Below, piece by piece: positions 18,203-26,528 of a DNA stretch of 64,000 nucleotides. Source of the stretch: Nitrosomonas sp. (lineage in GTDB: Bacteria > Pseudomonadota > Gammaproteobacteria > Burkholderiales > Nitrosomonadaceae); assembly GCF_019635155.1 (NCBI RefSeq), contig NZ_JAHBZY010000009.1:1-64000 (forward strand), written 5' to 3'. The notes under the pieces were generated by a model. It saw only the letters and a program-made list of their open reading frames with translations. It was not told the DNA's origin and did not search any database. Position numbers and translations under genes: made by a program. How positions within the stretch are numbered: position 1 is the stretch's first letter; the number at the start of each line of letters is the position of its first letter.

Positions 18203-18871
18203 TCAGGCGAGAAGTGCGGCGACAATACCGGTAATGAAAATGCCATCGAACGTCCCCGCGCCGCCGATCGAAGCGAATGGCGCGCCGAGCCGGGAAATAT
18301 CTTTGATGCGTAACAGGTCGGCGCCGATCAACACGCCTAAGGTGCCACTGATGTAGGCCAACGGCGCGCTTTGCTCGGGATTGATAAGCACCCCCACGAG
18401 CGCCGCACTGACCGGCGCGATCAATATCGGCATGGCGATGCCAAGCCTGGGAATCGGGCGACTGAAATAGTAACTGACGATACTGATGATGGTGATGCCG
18501 AACAATGTCGGGAATACGCCCAATGTGCTGTGAGAAAACAAAAATACGGATAAGGTGACGGGTATCAGGCAACCGCCGAAGTTAATGCAAATTTGCGTTT
18601 CGTTATGGAATGGTTGCGCGGGGATTCGGAGTAATCCCCAGTAAACCGGCGACGGTGGTTCATGGACCGGCACCTCGCTTTTAATGCGCGTGACCGGCAA
18701 GTTGATCATACTGCCGAACAACGAAAGAAACAGCAGGGCTAAGCCCGATTCCGGCGATAATCCAAGCTTCTCAAAAGCAAATGCCAATAATTCCACTTGA
18801 ATCAGTACTGCCAGAATGCCGAGTACTAGAACAAAAAATAGCAGATGAAAAGGGGAATAGAAATTTTTCAT
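18203..18871 (-). CDS. DUF1614 family integral membrane protein
   Basis: 222 residues with about six to seven hydrophobic segments (for example LLFFVLVLGILAVLIQVELL, PVTLSVFLFSHS, IGGAGTFDGIFITGIVAALLA). The pattern and the conserved GAGTFDGIFLTGI-like end fit DUF1614. No function is established. It lies 70 bp upstream of hoxF on the same strand and may head the hox transcript, which makes a link to hydrogenase physiology possible but unproven. Confidence 0.78.
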   Translation of the reverse strand: MKNFYSPFHLLFFVLVLGILAVLIQVELLAFAFEKLGLSPESGLALLFLSLFGSMINLPVTRIKSEVPVHEPPSPVYWGLLRIPAQPFHNETQICINFGGCLIPVTLSVFLFSHSTLGVFPTLFGITIISIVSYYFSRPIPRLGIAMPILIAPVSAALVGVLINPEQSAPLAYISGTLGVLIGADLLRIKDISRLGAPFASIGGAGTFDGIFITGIVAALLA

Positions 18872-19005
18872 TGATGCCTGGGAAATCTTAGCGGATTGCT
18901 GTTAAAGCGGCGCGAAGATTACAAATGCGCGAACAATCACTGTTGAATGTACTGGCTCACGCAGCGATTGCTGCGTGGCTGTTACTGGGTATGGTTACAA
19001 AAAAT

Positions 19006-19296
19006 TTATTTTGGCGGAAAGTGTTGTTTCGCTCTTTCAAACGCTTGTTCCATTGATTTGAAAGATTTTCTCAAACCGGTTTGAATATCGCCCCATGCGC
19101 TTTCCGAGCTGTTTTCGAAGGCTTGCCATTTTTCCTTGGCCTGGCTTAATTCCTGTTCGAGCTCGTCCAAATGCGGCTGCAATTTATCTTGTAATTCTTT
19201 GCTTCCCAGGTGCATTTGCAGCTTGACCTCGTCAACGACCGATTGCAGGTTGGACAGTTCCTCTTGTAATTTTTGGGGAATGGACTTGTCAGTCAT
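19006..19296 (-). CDS. small coiled-coil protein
   Basis: 96 residues, almost entirely helical with heptad-like spacing of leucines (LQEELSNLQSVVDEVKLQM, LDELEQELSQAKEKW). It has no signal peptide or membrane segment. AGGAG lies a few bases before the ATG. The C-terminal half (WGDIQTGLRKSFKSMEQAFERAKQ) looks like an amphipathic helix. Small proteins of this kind in proteobacteria have no agreed function. Confidence 0.75.
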   Translation of the reverse strand: MTDKSIPQKLQEELSNLQSVVDEVKLQMHLGSKELQDKLQPHLDELEQELSQAKEKWQAFENSSESAWGDIQTGLRKSFKSMEQAFERAKQHFPPK

Positions 19297-19423
19297 TTGA
19301 ATATCTCCTTATTGATAAATTTGAACGTTGTTCACTATGCCATAGTATCAGCAAAATGGCTGCATGTATTGTGACCGATCGAAGGATTGCGAAAATGACT
19401 TACAATCCGGTACGTGGCTATTT

Positions 19424-21196
19424 TCATGGCGCCGGTCTACGCGTTTCCCGGAACCACGCGCGGTATTGCGTCATCCGGGCGCGTTGTTCCGCGGGGGCAT
19501 GACGGCGGCAGGTCGCATACTCTTCCGTATCCGGTTGCGCACCCCAGCGTATCTCGGCGCAATCGTTGGGATTGTAAGCGATTTCGAAATCGGGCCTGCG
19601 CGCCAGCACGTCAGCGATGGTCAATTCCCATTCACTGCCGTCCGAACGGATATAGCGGATGCTGCGTTCCTGGGTACGCTTGACGTGATATTGCTCGATC
19701 GCAGCTTTGGCTTGCTCCGGATTTTGGTCGTTCAGCACGAATAATTCCGGATGACGTACGATTTTTTCCGGAAGGCCGTTCAGCACATTGATTGCAATGA
19801 TCAAGCGCATGTCGCGTGATGGCGTGGAATAATCCTCCCAAGGGCCGATCGTCTGAAAAATTGCCGCCCCGCTGGGCATTGCGATCGTGCCACGCGGATT
19901 TTTGCGGAAATACATTTCACCGTTTTGGACCGAGTTGACGCGGGTTTCCACTTGCTCGACCAGTGCTGTCAGCATAGCCTCGTACGCTTGCAACGGGTCC
20001 AATCCCTGCGGGTTGATCAATTGTGTTAGCCGCGCATAGAAATCATCGGGTGTGAGATAGTCCTGCTCCAAAGAAAAGGGCATAAAATCCGGATGATCGG
20101 TTAATTCCTGATTCGACAGCATGCGTCCTGTGCCCGATGCGGGCAGCACAACCGGACGGAATGCTTTAAAACCGGGTCCGGCATTCCCTGTGTCGGCAAA
20201 CAACAGTGTGCCTTCCCATACGCGTTTGCGTGCTACCGAATTATCCGGTTGAGCATCGACCGCCAGCAGCATGCCGGGGCGGTCGGCTGTTTGCGGCACC
20301 CATTCGGCCAGTACCAAAATATGACCGTAGGGGTCGGCATATACGGTTCCCGGCCATAACGTCTCGCGGCTGAGTGGAATCGGGTACCAATCGGTGTTAT
20401 CAGCGGCGAGACCGGTTCGCACCGAGCCGGAATGTACGGTATCCACCAATTGTCGGTAGCGTTTGCGGAAATTGGTTTGCGTCTGCACGCCCCGTGTGAA
20501 CTCGCTGACGATGGTGGGGGCGCCGCAACTCGGCGGTGCCTTGGCCGAACCGCGTCCGCAGGCGCGAAAAGCCATCGGCAAACCGATTTTCCAGGCGAAA
20601 TAAGCGCGCAATGTGTAAGGTAGATCCGCGCAATCCGGTGTCAGCGGCAGGTTATTGTCTTCGTGAAGCCCCAGATAATTATGCAGAAAATTGCGCTCAC
20701 TGTTACGCAACACCGGCTCCAGCGAATTGAAACTGAGGTTCTCCTCGGGTGGTGCGCCGAACAATTCTTCGATCCAAGCCGAGTAAAAGGCTTCGGTAGT
20801 CAGATTCCAGGTTTCCGGTTTTCCCTGAGCGATCGCTTTGCTAATGACGATTGCATGGCATCCGGCTTGTTGATGATCCCGGTTTGCGATGACCCGGTAG
20901 GATCCGTCATCAAGGCTTTCCAAATTTGCGATCAAACTCCAGGGCGGTCCGCCGCGTTGACGGATTTGCAACGGTATTGATTGATCCTGCGAGTCCATTA
21001 GAATCAATTCCGATAGCGGGCCATCAACTGACACGGCCATGATTTTGACCGGTTGACCGGCTTGAGGCGACAGCGGCGCAATCCAGATACGGGCCGTGCC
21101 GGTTTGCTCGCATGCGATATCGCTGGCCGACGCCAACGGTATATAAAGCCATGCCCATAGGCATAGTGTCCAAAAATTCAGTCGCGGAAAATTCAT
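19424..21196 (-). CDS. large exported protein with a possible papain-like fold
   Basis: 590 residues from the ATG at 21196 (MNFPRLNFWTLCLWAWLY), which begins a clear signal peptide cleaved near ASA-SD (about residue 25). The earlier in-frame start would spoil it. An immunoglobulin-like part (about 40-140) is followed by a segment with LTPDCADLPYTLRAYFAWKIG and then YADPYGHILVLAEW. A cysteine heading a helix and a later histidine on a strand resemble transglutaminase/NlpC-like cysteine enzymes. This is my structural guess; no family was recognised. A periplasmic or secreted location is likely. It is monocistronic by position, 190 bp from the divergent aldehyde dehydrogenase gene. Confidence 0.7.
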   Translation of the reverse strand: MNFPRLNFWTLCLWAWLYIPLASASDIACEQTGTARIWIAPLSPQAGQPVKIMAVSVDGPLSELILMDSQDQSIPLQIRQRGGPPWSLIANLESLDDGSYRVIANRDHQQAGCHAIVISKAIAQGKPETWNLTTEAFYSAWIEELFGAPPEENLSFNSLEPVLRNSERNFLHNYLGLHEDNNLPLTPDCADLPYTLRAYFAWKIGLPMAFRACGRGSAKAPPSCGAPTIVSEFTRGVQTQTNFRKRYRQLVDTVHSGSVRTGLAADNTDWYPIPLSRETLWPGTVYADPYGHILVLAEWVPQTADRPGMLLAVDAQPDNSVARKRVWEGTLLFADTGNAGPGFKAFRPVVLPASGTGRMLSNQELTDHPDFMPFSLEQDYLTPDDFYARLTQLINPQGLDPLQAYEAMLTALVEQVETRVNSVQNGEMYFRKNPRGTIAMPSGAAIFQTIGPWEDYSTPSRDMRLIIAINVLNGLPEKIVRHPELFVLNDQNPEQAKAAIEQYHVKRTQERSIRYIRSDGSEWELTIADVLARRPDFEIAYNPNDCAEIRWGAQPDTEEYATCRRHAPAEQRARMTQYRAWFRETRRPAP

Positions 21197-21386
21197 GGAT
21201 GACCTCGATCGGGTTGTTGCTCGGAAACAATCAATGCACCTATGAAGCGCATTGTACTCCGATGTGTAATTGCCATTCAGTGGGCGATTGCATTGATTCC
21301 GTACTATAACTATTATGGCAATCGTGATGAATCGCGCAAGCGCCAACCGAAATGGTTTTTAAATTAACGATTTAAGGATTCTTATT

Positions 21387-22751
21387 ATGCCGATGCAATC
21401 GATCAATCCGGCCACGGGCCAAATCATACAGTCTTTTCCGATATGGCAGGCTGATCAAATTGATGCCGCGTTGGATCAAGTGGAGTCGGCGCAAACCGGT
21501 TGGGCGGTGCTCGATTTTGAGCAACGCGCCCGGTTCATGCGGAATTTGGCGCAAGTATTCCGTCAAAACAGCGAAACCTATGCGCTTATGATTACCGAGG
21601 AAATGGGAAAGCTGCTCAAAGAAGCGCGCGCGGAGGTCGAAAAATGCGCTATCGGTTGCGAGCATTACGCCGAGCATGCATCGTCGTATTTGAAGGATGA
21701 GATTATTGCTTCCGATGCCAGCCGTAGCGTGGTCGTTTATCAACCGTTAGGGACCATTTTGTGCATCATGCCGTGGAATTTCCCATTCTGGCAATTAATC
21801 CGTGCCGCCGCGCCGGCGATGATGGCGGGCAATGCGGTAGTGCTGAAGCATGCATCGAATGTGCCGCGTTGTGCATTGGCGTTGGAACAAGCGTTTCAGC
21901 AAGCCGGTTTCCCGGCAAATACCTTCCGCACGTTCATGATCAGCGCTGAACAAGCGGAGCAAGTGGTTGCCGATCGCCGCATTGCCGCCGTGACGTTGAC
22001 GGGCAGCAGCGCCGCGGGACGTAAAGTCGCGGCGATCGCCGGGCAGCATCTGAAAAAATGCGTGTTGGAATTGGGCGGATCGGATCCGTTTATCGTGCTC
22101 GACGATGCCGATATCGAATGGACCGCGCAGCAAGCATTGATCGCCCGGCTGCAAAACATGGGGCAAAGCTGCATTGCCGCGAAACGCTTTATCTTACTGG
22201 AAACTATCGCCGATGCGTTTGTGGAACGGTTGCAAATACTCATCAACCAACTGCGCAGCGGCGACCCGAAAGATGACGAAACCACCATCGCGCCCATGGC
22301 GCGAACGGATTTGCGTTCCGAACTGCATGCGCAAGTGGAACGAAGTCAGGCATCGGGCGCGCGTTTAGTGACCGGCGGTTTTCCGATGGATACGCAGGGT
22401 GCCTATTATTCACCGGCAATTCTGGATCACGTGCAACCGGGCATGCCGGCGTTTGACGAAGAGCTGTTCGGTCCCGTGGCCGCCATCGTGCGTGTAAAAA
22501 ATGCCGAGGAAGCGATTCGGCTCGCCAATCGTAGCCATTTCGGCTTGGGCGGCAGCGTGTGGACACGCGATCCGGCGCGTGGTGAAGCACTCGCGCGGCA
22601 AATTCACGCCGGTTGCACGTTCGTCAACGGCATCGTCAAAAGCGATCCGCGTTTGCCGTTCGGGGGCATCAAAGACTCCGGCTTTGGCAGAGAACTGGCC
22701 TATCACGGTATTCGAGAGTTTGTGAATATTAAAACCGTGTGGATTCGGTAG
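21387..22751 (+). CDS. NAD(P)-dependent aldehyde dehydrogenase, succinate-semialdehyde type
   Basis: 454 residues, the length of the short GabD/Sad (YneI-like) succinate-semialdehyde dehydrogenases. Catalytic Cys262 (NMGQSCIAAKRF), the general base Glu228 (LELGG), Asn131 (MPWNFPF) and the C-terminal RLPFGGIKDSGFGRE are present. It oxidises a semialdehyde to the acid. Succinate semialdehyde is the family default, but substrate choice cannot be read safely. An AAGGAT motif lies about 10 nt before the ATG. It starts MPMQSINPATG, as the family does. Confidence 0.9.
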   Translation: MPMQSINPATGQIIQSFPIWQADQIDAALDQVESAQTGWAVLDFEQRARFMRNLAQVFRQNSETYALMITEEMGKLLKEARAEVEKCAIGCEHYAEHASSYLKDEIIASDASRSVVVYQPLGTILCIMPWNFPFWQLIRAAAPAMMAGNAVVLKHASNVPRCALALEQAFQQAGFPANTFRTFMISAEQAEQVVADRRIAAVTLTGSSAAGRKVAAIAGQHLKKCVLELGGSDPFIVLDDADIEWTAQQALIARLQNMGQSCIAAKRFILLETIADAFVERLQILINQLRSGDPKDDETTIAPMARTDLRSELHAQVERSQASGARLVTGGFPMDTQGAYYSPAILDHVQPGMPAFDEELFGPVAAIVRVKNAEEAIRLANRSHFGLGGSVWTRDPARGEALARQIHAGCTFVNGIVKSDPRLPFGGIKDSGFGRELAYHGIREFVNIKTVWIR

Positions 22752-22848
22752 AAAGAGGGAGGAGCTGTTGAAGAAATAGCAGAAAAGCGGAAGCTTTCGA
22801 GTTAAAATTTTCTACGGTCTGTTCCATTAAGAATGGAGAAATTGCTAG

Positions 22849-23684
22849 GGTCTGTTGACATTTCACATAGGTAACCACAGATACCCGTATGCCATGGCAA
22901 GCATACTCTCAAAATTTCTCTTCAGTCTGCCATATCGCGTAGCAACTGCCCGGTACTGTTTTATCCGGGCAAAGACGTTTTCTACAAAATGCCGGTATCG
23001 ATACAATCCCCAATCCATGTCTGTGTTACCCTTTGTCGAATTGCACTTCCTTGGTATCACAGCTTTGGTTCCTTTCTTTACTATCTGATCACGTATAAAC
23101 TCACTGTCTAACCCTTATCCACTACAATCGCTTGTGCATCAGGTAATTTGGCGATTAACTGCGGTGCTGCAGAACAGTCATTGACTTCGCCACTGGTGAT
23201 TTCAAACTCAGCAGGTAAACCATCACCATCGACTGCCAGATGAATCTTTGTGATGTTACCCACACGGCTTTTTCCGATGGCCTGCGGTTCTTAAACTGCT
23301 GCTCCTGCACTATGCTGATGCGCTTTAATGTAGCTGTCGTCAATGAATTCCCACTCCCAATCCGGATCAATACGCCTTGAAAATCCTTAACCATTTCCTG
23401 CTTAATGACCATGCATTGAATCTTTTGTAGATGAAATTCCAGCAGCCGAAAGCCTTCGGTAAATCTCGCCACGGGCAACCAATCCGCATTCGATACAGCA
23501 TGCCTTCTACCGTCATGTGCAGATTGCACTTGTTATAGATCAGAATCTTCTCCAGCTTCGACCAAAACTCATCATTGAGCATCAAGTGGGGCATCGCAAA
23601 CTCGTTTTGTTGGTGATATAGGAACCCCAATATTACGAGTTTGTTTTTTCTATGAGATACTTATCTCAAAACGTCAACAGACAC
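22849..23684 (-). mobile_element. degenerate IS5-family insertion sequence
   Basis: 836 bp bounded by imperfect terminal inverted repeats (left GGTCTGTTGACATTT; right end, reverse complement, TGTCTGTTGACGTTT). It is flanked by a 4-bp target duplication CTAG at 22845-22848 and 23685-23688, matching the YTAR-type target of IS5 relatives. The element is complete at both ends but its transposase is broken. Confidence 0.85.
22863..23630 (-). pseudogene. IS5-family transposase, broken by frameshifts and stops
   Basis: Read on the minus strand, the N-terminal part (LNDEFWSKLEKILI, then YRMRIGCPWRDLPKAFG) is intact, then the frame shifts near 23390. The DDE region (DWEWEFIDDSYIKAHQHSAGAAV) runs into TAA, resumes with IGKSRVGNITKIHLAVDGDG and stops again after AIVVDKG. 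The last part (RHFVENVFARIKQYRAVATRYG, ending in MAYGYLWLPM) lies in yet another frame. At least two frame changes and one or two stops make it inactive. Confidence 0.88.
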
Positions 23685-23778
23685 TAGTTATCGAAGTGAA
23701 GTATGGGATCGTGACAGATCAAATACTCACAGAAATTGCAGCCGGTCATGGCAACAATACCGCCAGCTTGATAATCAT

Positions 23779-25665
23779 TCATAGCGGCCATATCAGCAGC
23801 AGCAGCGGAATACTGATCACCGCCACCAGAATTTCTAGCGGTGCGCCCAATTTCCAGTAATCGCTGAAGTAAAAGCCGCCAGGCCCCAGGATTAGAGTAT
23901 TGTTTTGATGGCCGATAGGCGTGAGAAAAGCGCAGGAAGCGCCGAGCGCTACCGCCATCAGGAATGAATCGGCATTAACGCCAAGTGCGGCCGAAGTGGC
24001 GATGGCAATCGGGCACATCACGGCTGCGGTGGCGGCATTGTTCATGAGATCGGACAGAAACATGCTGACGATCAGGATCAGCACCAGTGCCACTACCGCA
24101 TTGCTCTGCGCCACGTTATCCAGAAGGAAACGGGCTATTACATCCGCAGTGCCGCTGGACCCCATCGCTCCAGCTACAGGGAGCAGCGCACCGAGCAGGA
24201 CAATCACCGGCCAATCGATCGCTTCGTAGACCGAACGCGGCGATACCGTGCGCAATGCCATGGAGGTCAGTACAGCGACGGCGAACGAAATTGCCACCGG
24301 CAATAAGCCGAAGGCGGCGCTACCCACCGCCATGGCCATGATGATGCCGGATTCCCAGGCTTTGCGCTTATTCGGGATATGCAATTCCCGCTCGGCCAGT
24401 GGTACGCAACCATTGTCGCTCGCAAATGCCAAGAGTGCTTCGGGAGGGCCTTGCATCAGCAGCAAATCGCCCGAGCGGAAAGCCAGTGAGCGCAATCGTG
24501 ACAGCGAACGCTGGCCATGACGCGATACCGCGAGCAGGTTTAGGCCGTAGCGTGTGCGCAGCAGAATGTCGCTGGCCGAGCGTCCAACGAGTGACGATCC
24601 CGGTAGCACGGCGAGCTCCATTAACCCGATTTCCCCGGGAGGTGCGGCTTTGCCGTCATCGCTTTTGCTTGCGATCGATTTATCCGTATCTTTTGCGTTT
24701 TCCTTGGGGTGCTTCGCAACGTCTTGTTGTGGCGTATTCGTTTCTATCGCCATAGCCTCGTGTTTCTGGGGTGGCTGAATTTCTTCCTCGAGTTCTAATT
24801 CCAGGGTGGAAAGTACGGTGGCCAATGCTTCGGCTTCGGCTTCGATTATCAGAATGTCGCCGGCTTGTATGCTGCGCCACGGACTGGGCGCCATCATGCG
24901 AATGTTGTAGCGTATCATACCGATGATTTGCGCATCGGTCTCACCAAGCGCCGCTTCGATCTCGCGCAAGTACATGCCTGCTACTTTGCCGCCTTCCGGC
25001 ACACGTGCTTCGGTGATGTACGCTCCTGACTCGAAACCCTCGACTCCGGCTTGCTTGCGAACTGGCACCAGCCGCCAGCCCAATAGGGCGACGAAAGCAA
25101 TCCCGGCCACGGCGACTGATAACCCCACCGGCGTGTAATCAAACATAGCGAAAGCGCCATTGCCGGCCTGGGCGCGAAACCCCGATACGATCAAATTAGG
25201 CGGAGTTCCAATCAGCGTCGTCATGCCGCCCAAGATGGTGCAAAAAGCCAACGGCATCAGCATTTGTCCGGGAGTGAGCTGCAAACGGCCGGCCAATCGC
25301 ACGGCAACCGGCATCAAGAGCGCCATTGCGCCAACATTGTTCATGAATCCCGACAGTACTGCACCCAGCGTGCACAGTGCGGCTATGCTAAGCGCCACCC
25401 CCGCCCGGGCGGGCAATATAGCGTGCGTCAATGCATCCACCGCGCCCGAGGTTTGCAGGCTGCGGCTGAGCACTAGCACGCACGCAACGGTGATGACCGC
25501 CGGATGACCAAAGCCTGCGAATGCTTCATCCGGCGATACCAATCCGGTCAGTACGCACGCCAGCAACGAACCAACCGCCACCATATCGTGACGCCAGCCA
25601 CTCCATAGAAACATTCCCAAGGTGGCGAATAGAATCAACAGAATCAGCAACTGATCATGTGTCAT
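23779..25665 (-). CDS. SLC13-type permease with two TrkA-C domains
   Basis: 628 residues from the ATG at 25665 (MTHDQLLILLILFATLG); an in-frame TTG 39 bp earlier is a weaker choice. There are about five membrane helices, then a cytoplasmic insert with two RCK_C/TrkA-C-like domains (around EARVPEGGKVAGMYLREIEAALG and IGLMELAVLPGSSLVGRSASDI) joined by a charged low-complexity linker. Another block of helices follows, ending GHQNNTLILGPGGFYFSDYWK. This is the layout of the divalent-anion:Na+ symporter family members often annotated as sulfate or dicarboxylate carriers. The substrate is unknown. Confidence 0.88.
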   Translation of the reverse strand: MTHDQLLILLILFATLGMFLWSGWRHDMVAVGSLLACVLTGLVSPDEAFAGFGHPAVITVACVLVLSRSLQTSGAVDALTHAILPARAGVALSIAALCTLGAVLSGFMNNVGAMALLMPVAVRLAGRLQLTPGQMLMPLAFCTILGGMTTLIGTPPNLIVSGFRAQAGNGAFAMFDYTPVGLSVAVAGIAFVALLGWRLVPVRKQAGVEGFESGAYITEARVPEGGKVAGMYLREIEAALGETDAQIIGMIRYNIRMMAPSPWRSIQAGDILIIEAEAEALATVLSTLELELEEEIQPPQKHEAMAIETNTPQQDVAKHPKENAKDTDKSIASKSDDGKAAPPGEIGLMELAVLPGSSLVGRSASDILLRTRYGLNLLAVSRHGQRSLSRLRSLAFRSGDLLLMQGPPEALLAFASDNGCVPLAERELHIPNKRKAWESGIIMAMAVGSAAFGLLPVAISFAVAVLTSMALRTVSPRSVYEAIDWPVIVLLGALLPVAGAMGSSGTADVIARFLLDNVAQSNAVVALVLILIVSMFLSDLMNNAATAAVMCPIAIATSAALGVNADSFLMAVALGASCAFLTPIGHQNNTLILGPGGFYFSDYWKLGAPLEILVAVISIPLLLLIWPL

Positions 25666-25915
25666 GAACGCTGTCGCAGCTTGATTAAAAGAATTCCCGA
25701 GCAATCGGTTTCTTTCTGGAGGTGTCGCACCTTACAGCTTTTATCTATACGTTTCAAAACCTCTGCTCCTCTGGTAGCCGGTTCGCTGCTTGCACGGTTT
25801 ACAGTCATAGCGATGCATAAGGCATGGTATGCCAATAATCTCCGTATAATTCCACTTATTAGTAATTATCATCATGATGATAAATGTTTATTTTTAATCT
25901 CTATCGGGTTTAATT

Positions 25916-25996
25916 CCTCGCCCCTTGGGGTGTAGGCTGGTTGAAAACCAGCAGTTTGAAGAGCGTATTTAATACCTCGCCGCTTGCGGCGGGATG
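25916..25996 (+). repeat. cluster of three REP-like hairpins
   Basis: CCTCGCCCCTTGGGGTGTAGG (25916-25936), CTGGTTGAAAACCAG (25937-25951) and CCTCGCCGCTTGCGGCGGGAT (from 25975) each fold on themselves. The first and third are similar in layout (CCTCGCC-x-CTTG core) and resemble repetitive extragenic palindromes or the foldback ends of IS200/IS605-type elements. No transposase is nearby. Confidence 0.5.
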
Positions 25997-26177
25997 CTTT
26001 ATTAAACAGTTGCAAACTTAGGAAAATACAGTTTATTTATATTTTATATGGTTTTTTTTTGATTATGAAAGGTGCAAGATATGCATAAACTATTATAGCA
26101 TTGAATTAATTGAATTTTTTATGGTTGCTCATGTATATGTGTATAAAGCTATAGGGTCTATTGTTTTTTATTTAGCC

Positions 26178-26196
26178 GTCTACATAATGTCTACAT
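26178..26196 (+). repeat. GTCTACAT direct repeat pair outside the first att copy
   Basis: GTCTACATAATGTCTACAT: two 8-bp words with an 11-bp period, ending 44 bp before the att core at 26241. The pair at the right end of island 2 (42561-42578) has the same words, period and distance to its core, so this is probably the right arm-site pair of a former element of the same integrase type. Confidence 0.6.
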
Positions 26197-26240
26197 GAAT
26201 CCATAATTCTTATGCAATATATTGCAAGCTATTGATTTAT

Positions 26241-26285
26241 TGGTGCTGTTGAGAGGAGTCGAACCTCCGACCTACTGATTACGAA
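26241..26285 (-). repeat. att copy A: duplicated 3' end of tRNA-Thr
   Basis: 45 bp identical to the 3' part of the intact tRNA-Thr gene at 42624-42668 (CCA end, T arm, variable loop and the 3' half of the anticodon arm). The sequence diverges right after ACGAA. It is the left boundary of island 1. Confidence 0.9.
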
Positions 26286-26389
26286 ACGTAACTATAAATA
26301 TTAATAATATATAAATCAATTGCTTGTAATGCTTGCCATATATAAAAAACAATGTCAGACAGTTTCAATCGGTGGAGTTCTTAGAATAG

Positions 26390-26410
26390 TTTGGCACAAA
26401 TTTGACACAA
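26390..26410 (+). repeat. island 1 left arm-type repeat pair
   Basis: TTTGGCACAA and TTTGACACAA, 11 bp apart, starting about 105 bp inside att copy A. The same words recur near att copy B (31837-31857), as expected for integrase arm sites. Confidence 0.6.
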
Positions 26411-26528
26411 TGTTCGCAACCTATTTGGCTCACCAAATCAGATAAATCTGAGTACTGAGTTAAGGGTTTTTCGATATCCTGAGAAGTTGGATATGAATCT
26501 CTGTTACTGGCTGTTTTCAGAAAAAAGT

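Larger units (their letters stand above)
25705..26240. other. AT-rich gap with hairpins and an att-proximal repeat pair
   Basis: About 535 bp with no supported gene. From about 25840 it becomes AT-rich and unlike the host genes to its left. It contains the paired hairpins at 25916-25996 and, at 26178-26196, two GTCTACAT words 11 bp apart, 45 bp from the first tRNA-derived repeat. I read the right part as the right end of an otherwise lost integrative element. Confidence 0.5.

Noticed and set aside
18129-18572. A separate hoxE gene upstream of hoxF
   Set aside because: The open frame there is a shadow of the DUF1614 gene; the NuoE-like domain is fused to the N-terminus of HoxF.
23921-25507. 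Several long + strand open frames opposite the SLC13 gene
   Set aside because: They are antisense frames favoured by the codon use of the membrane protein; their translations are low-complexity and resemble nothing.
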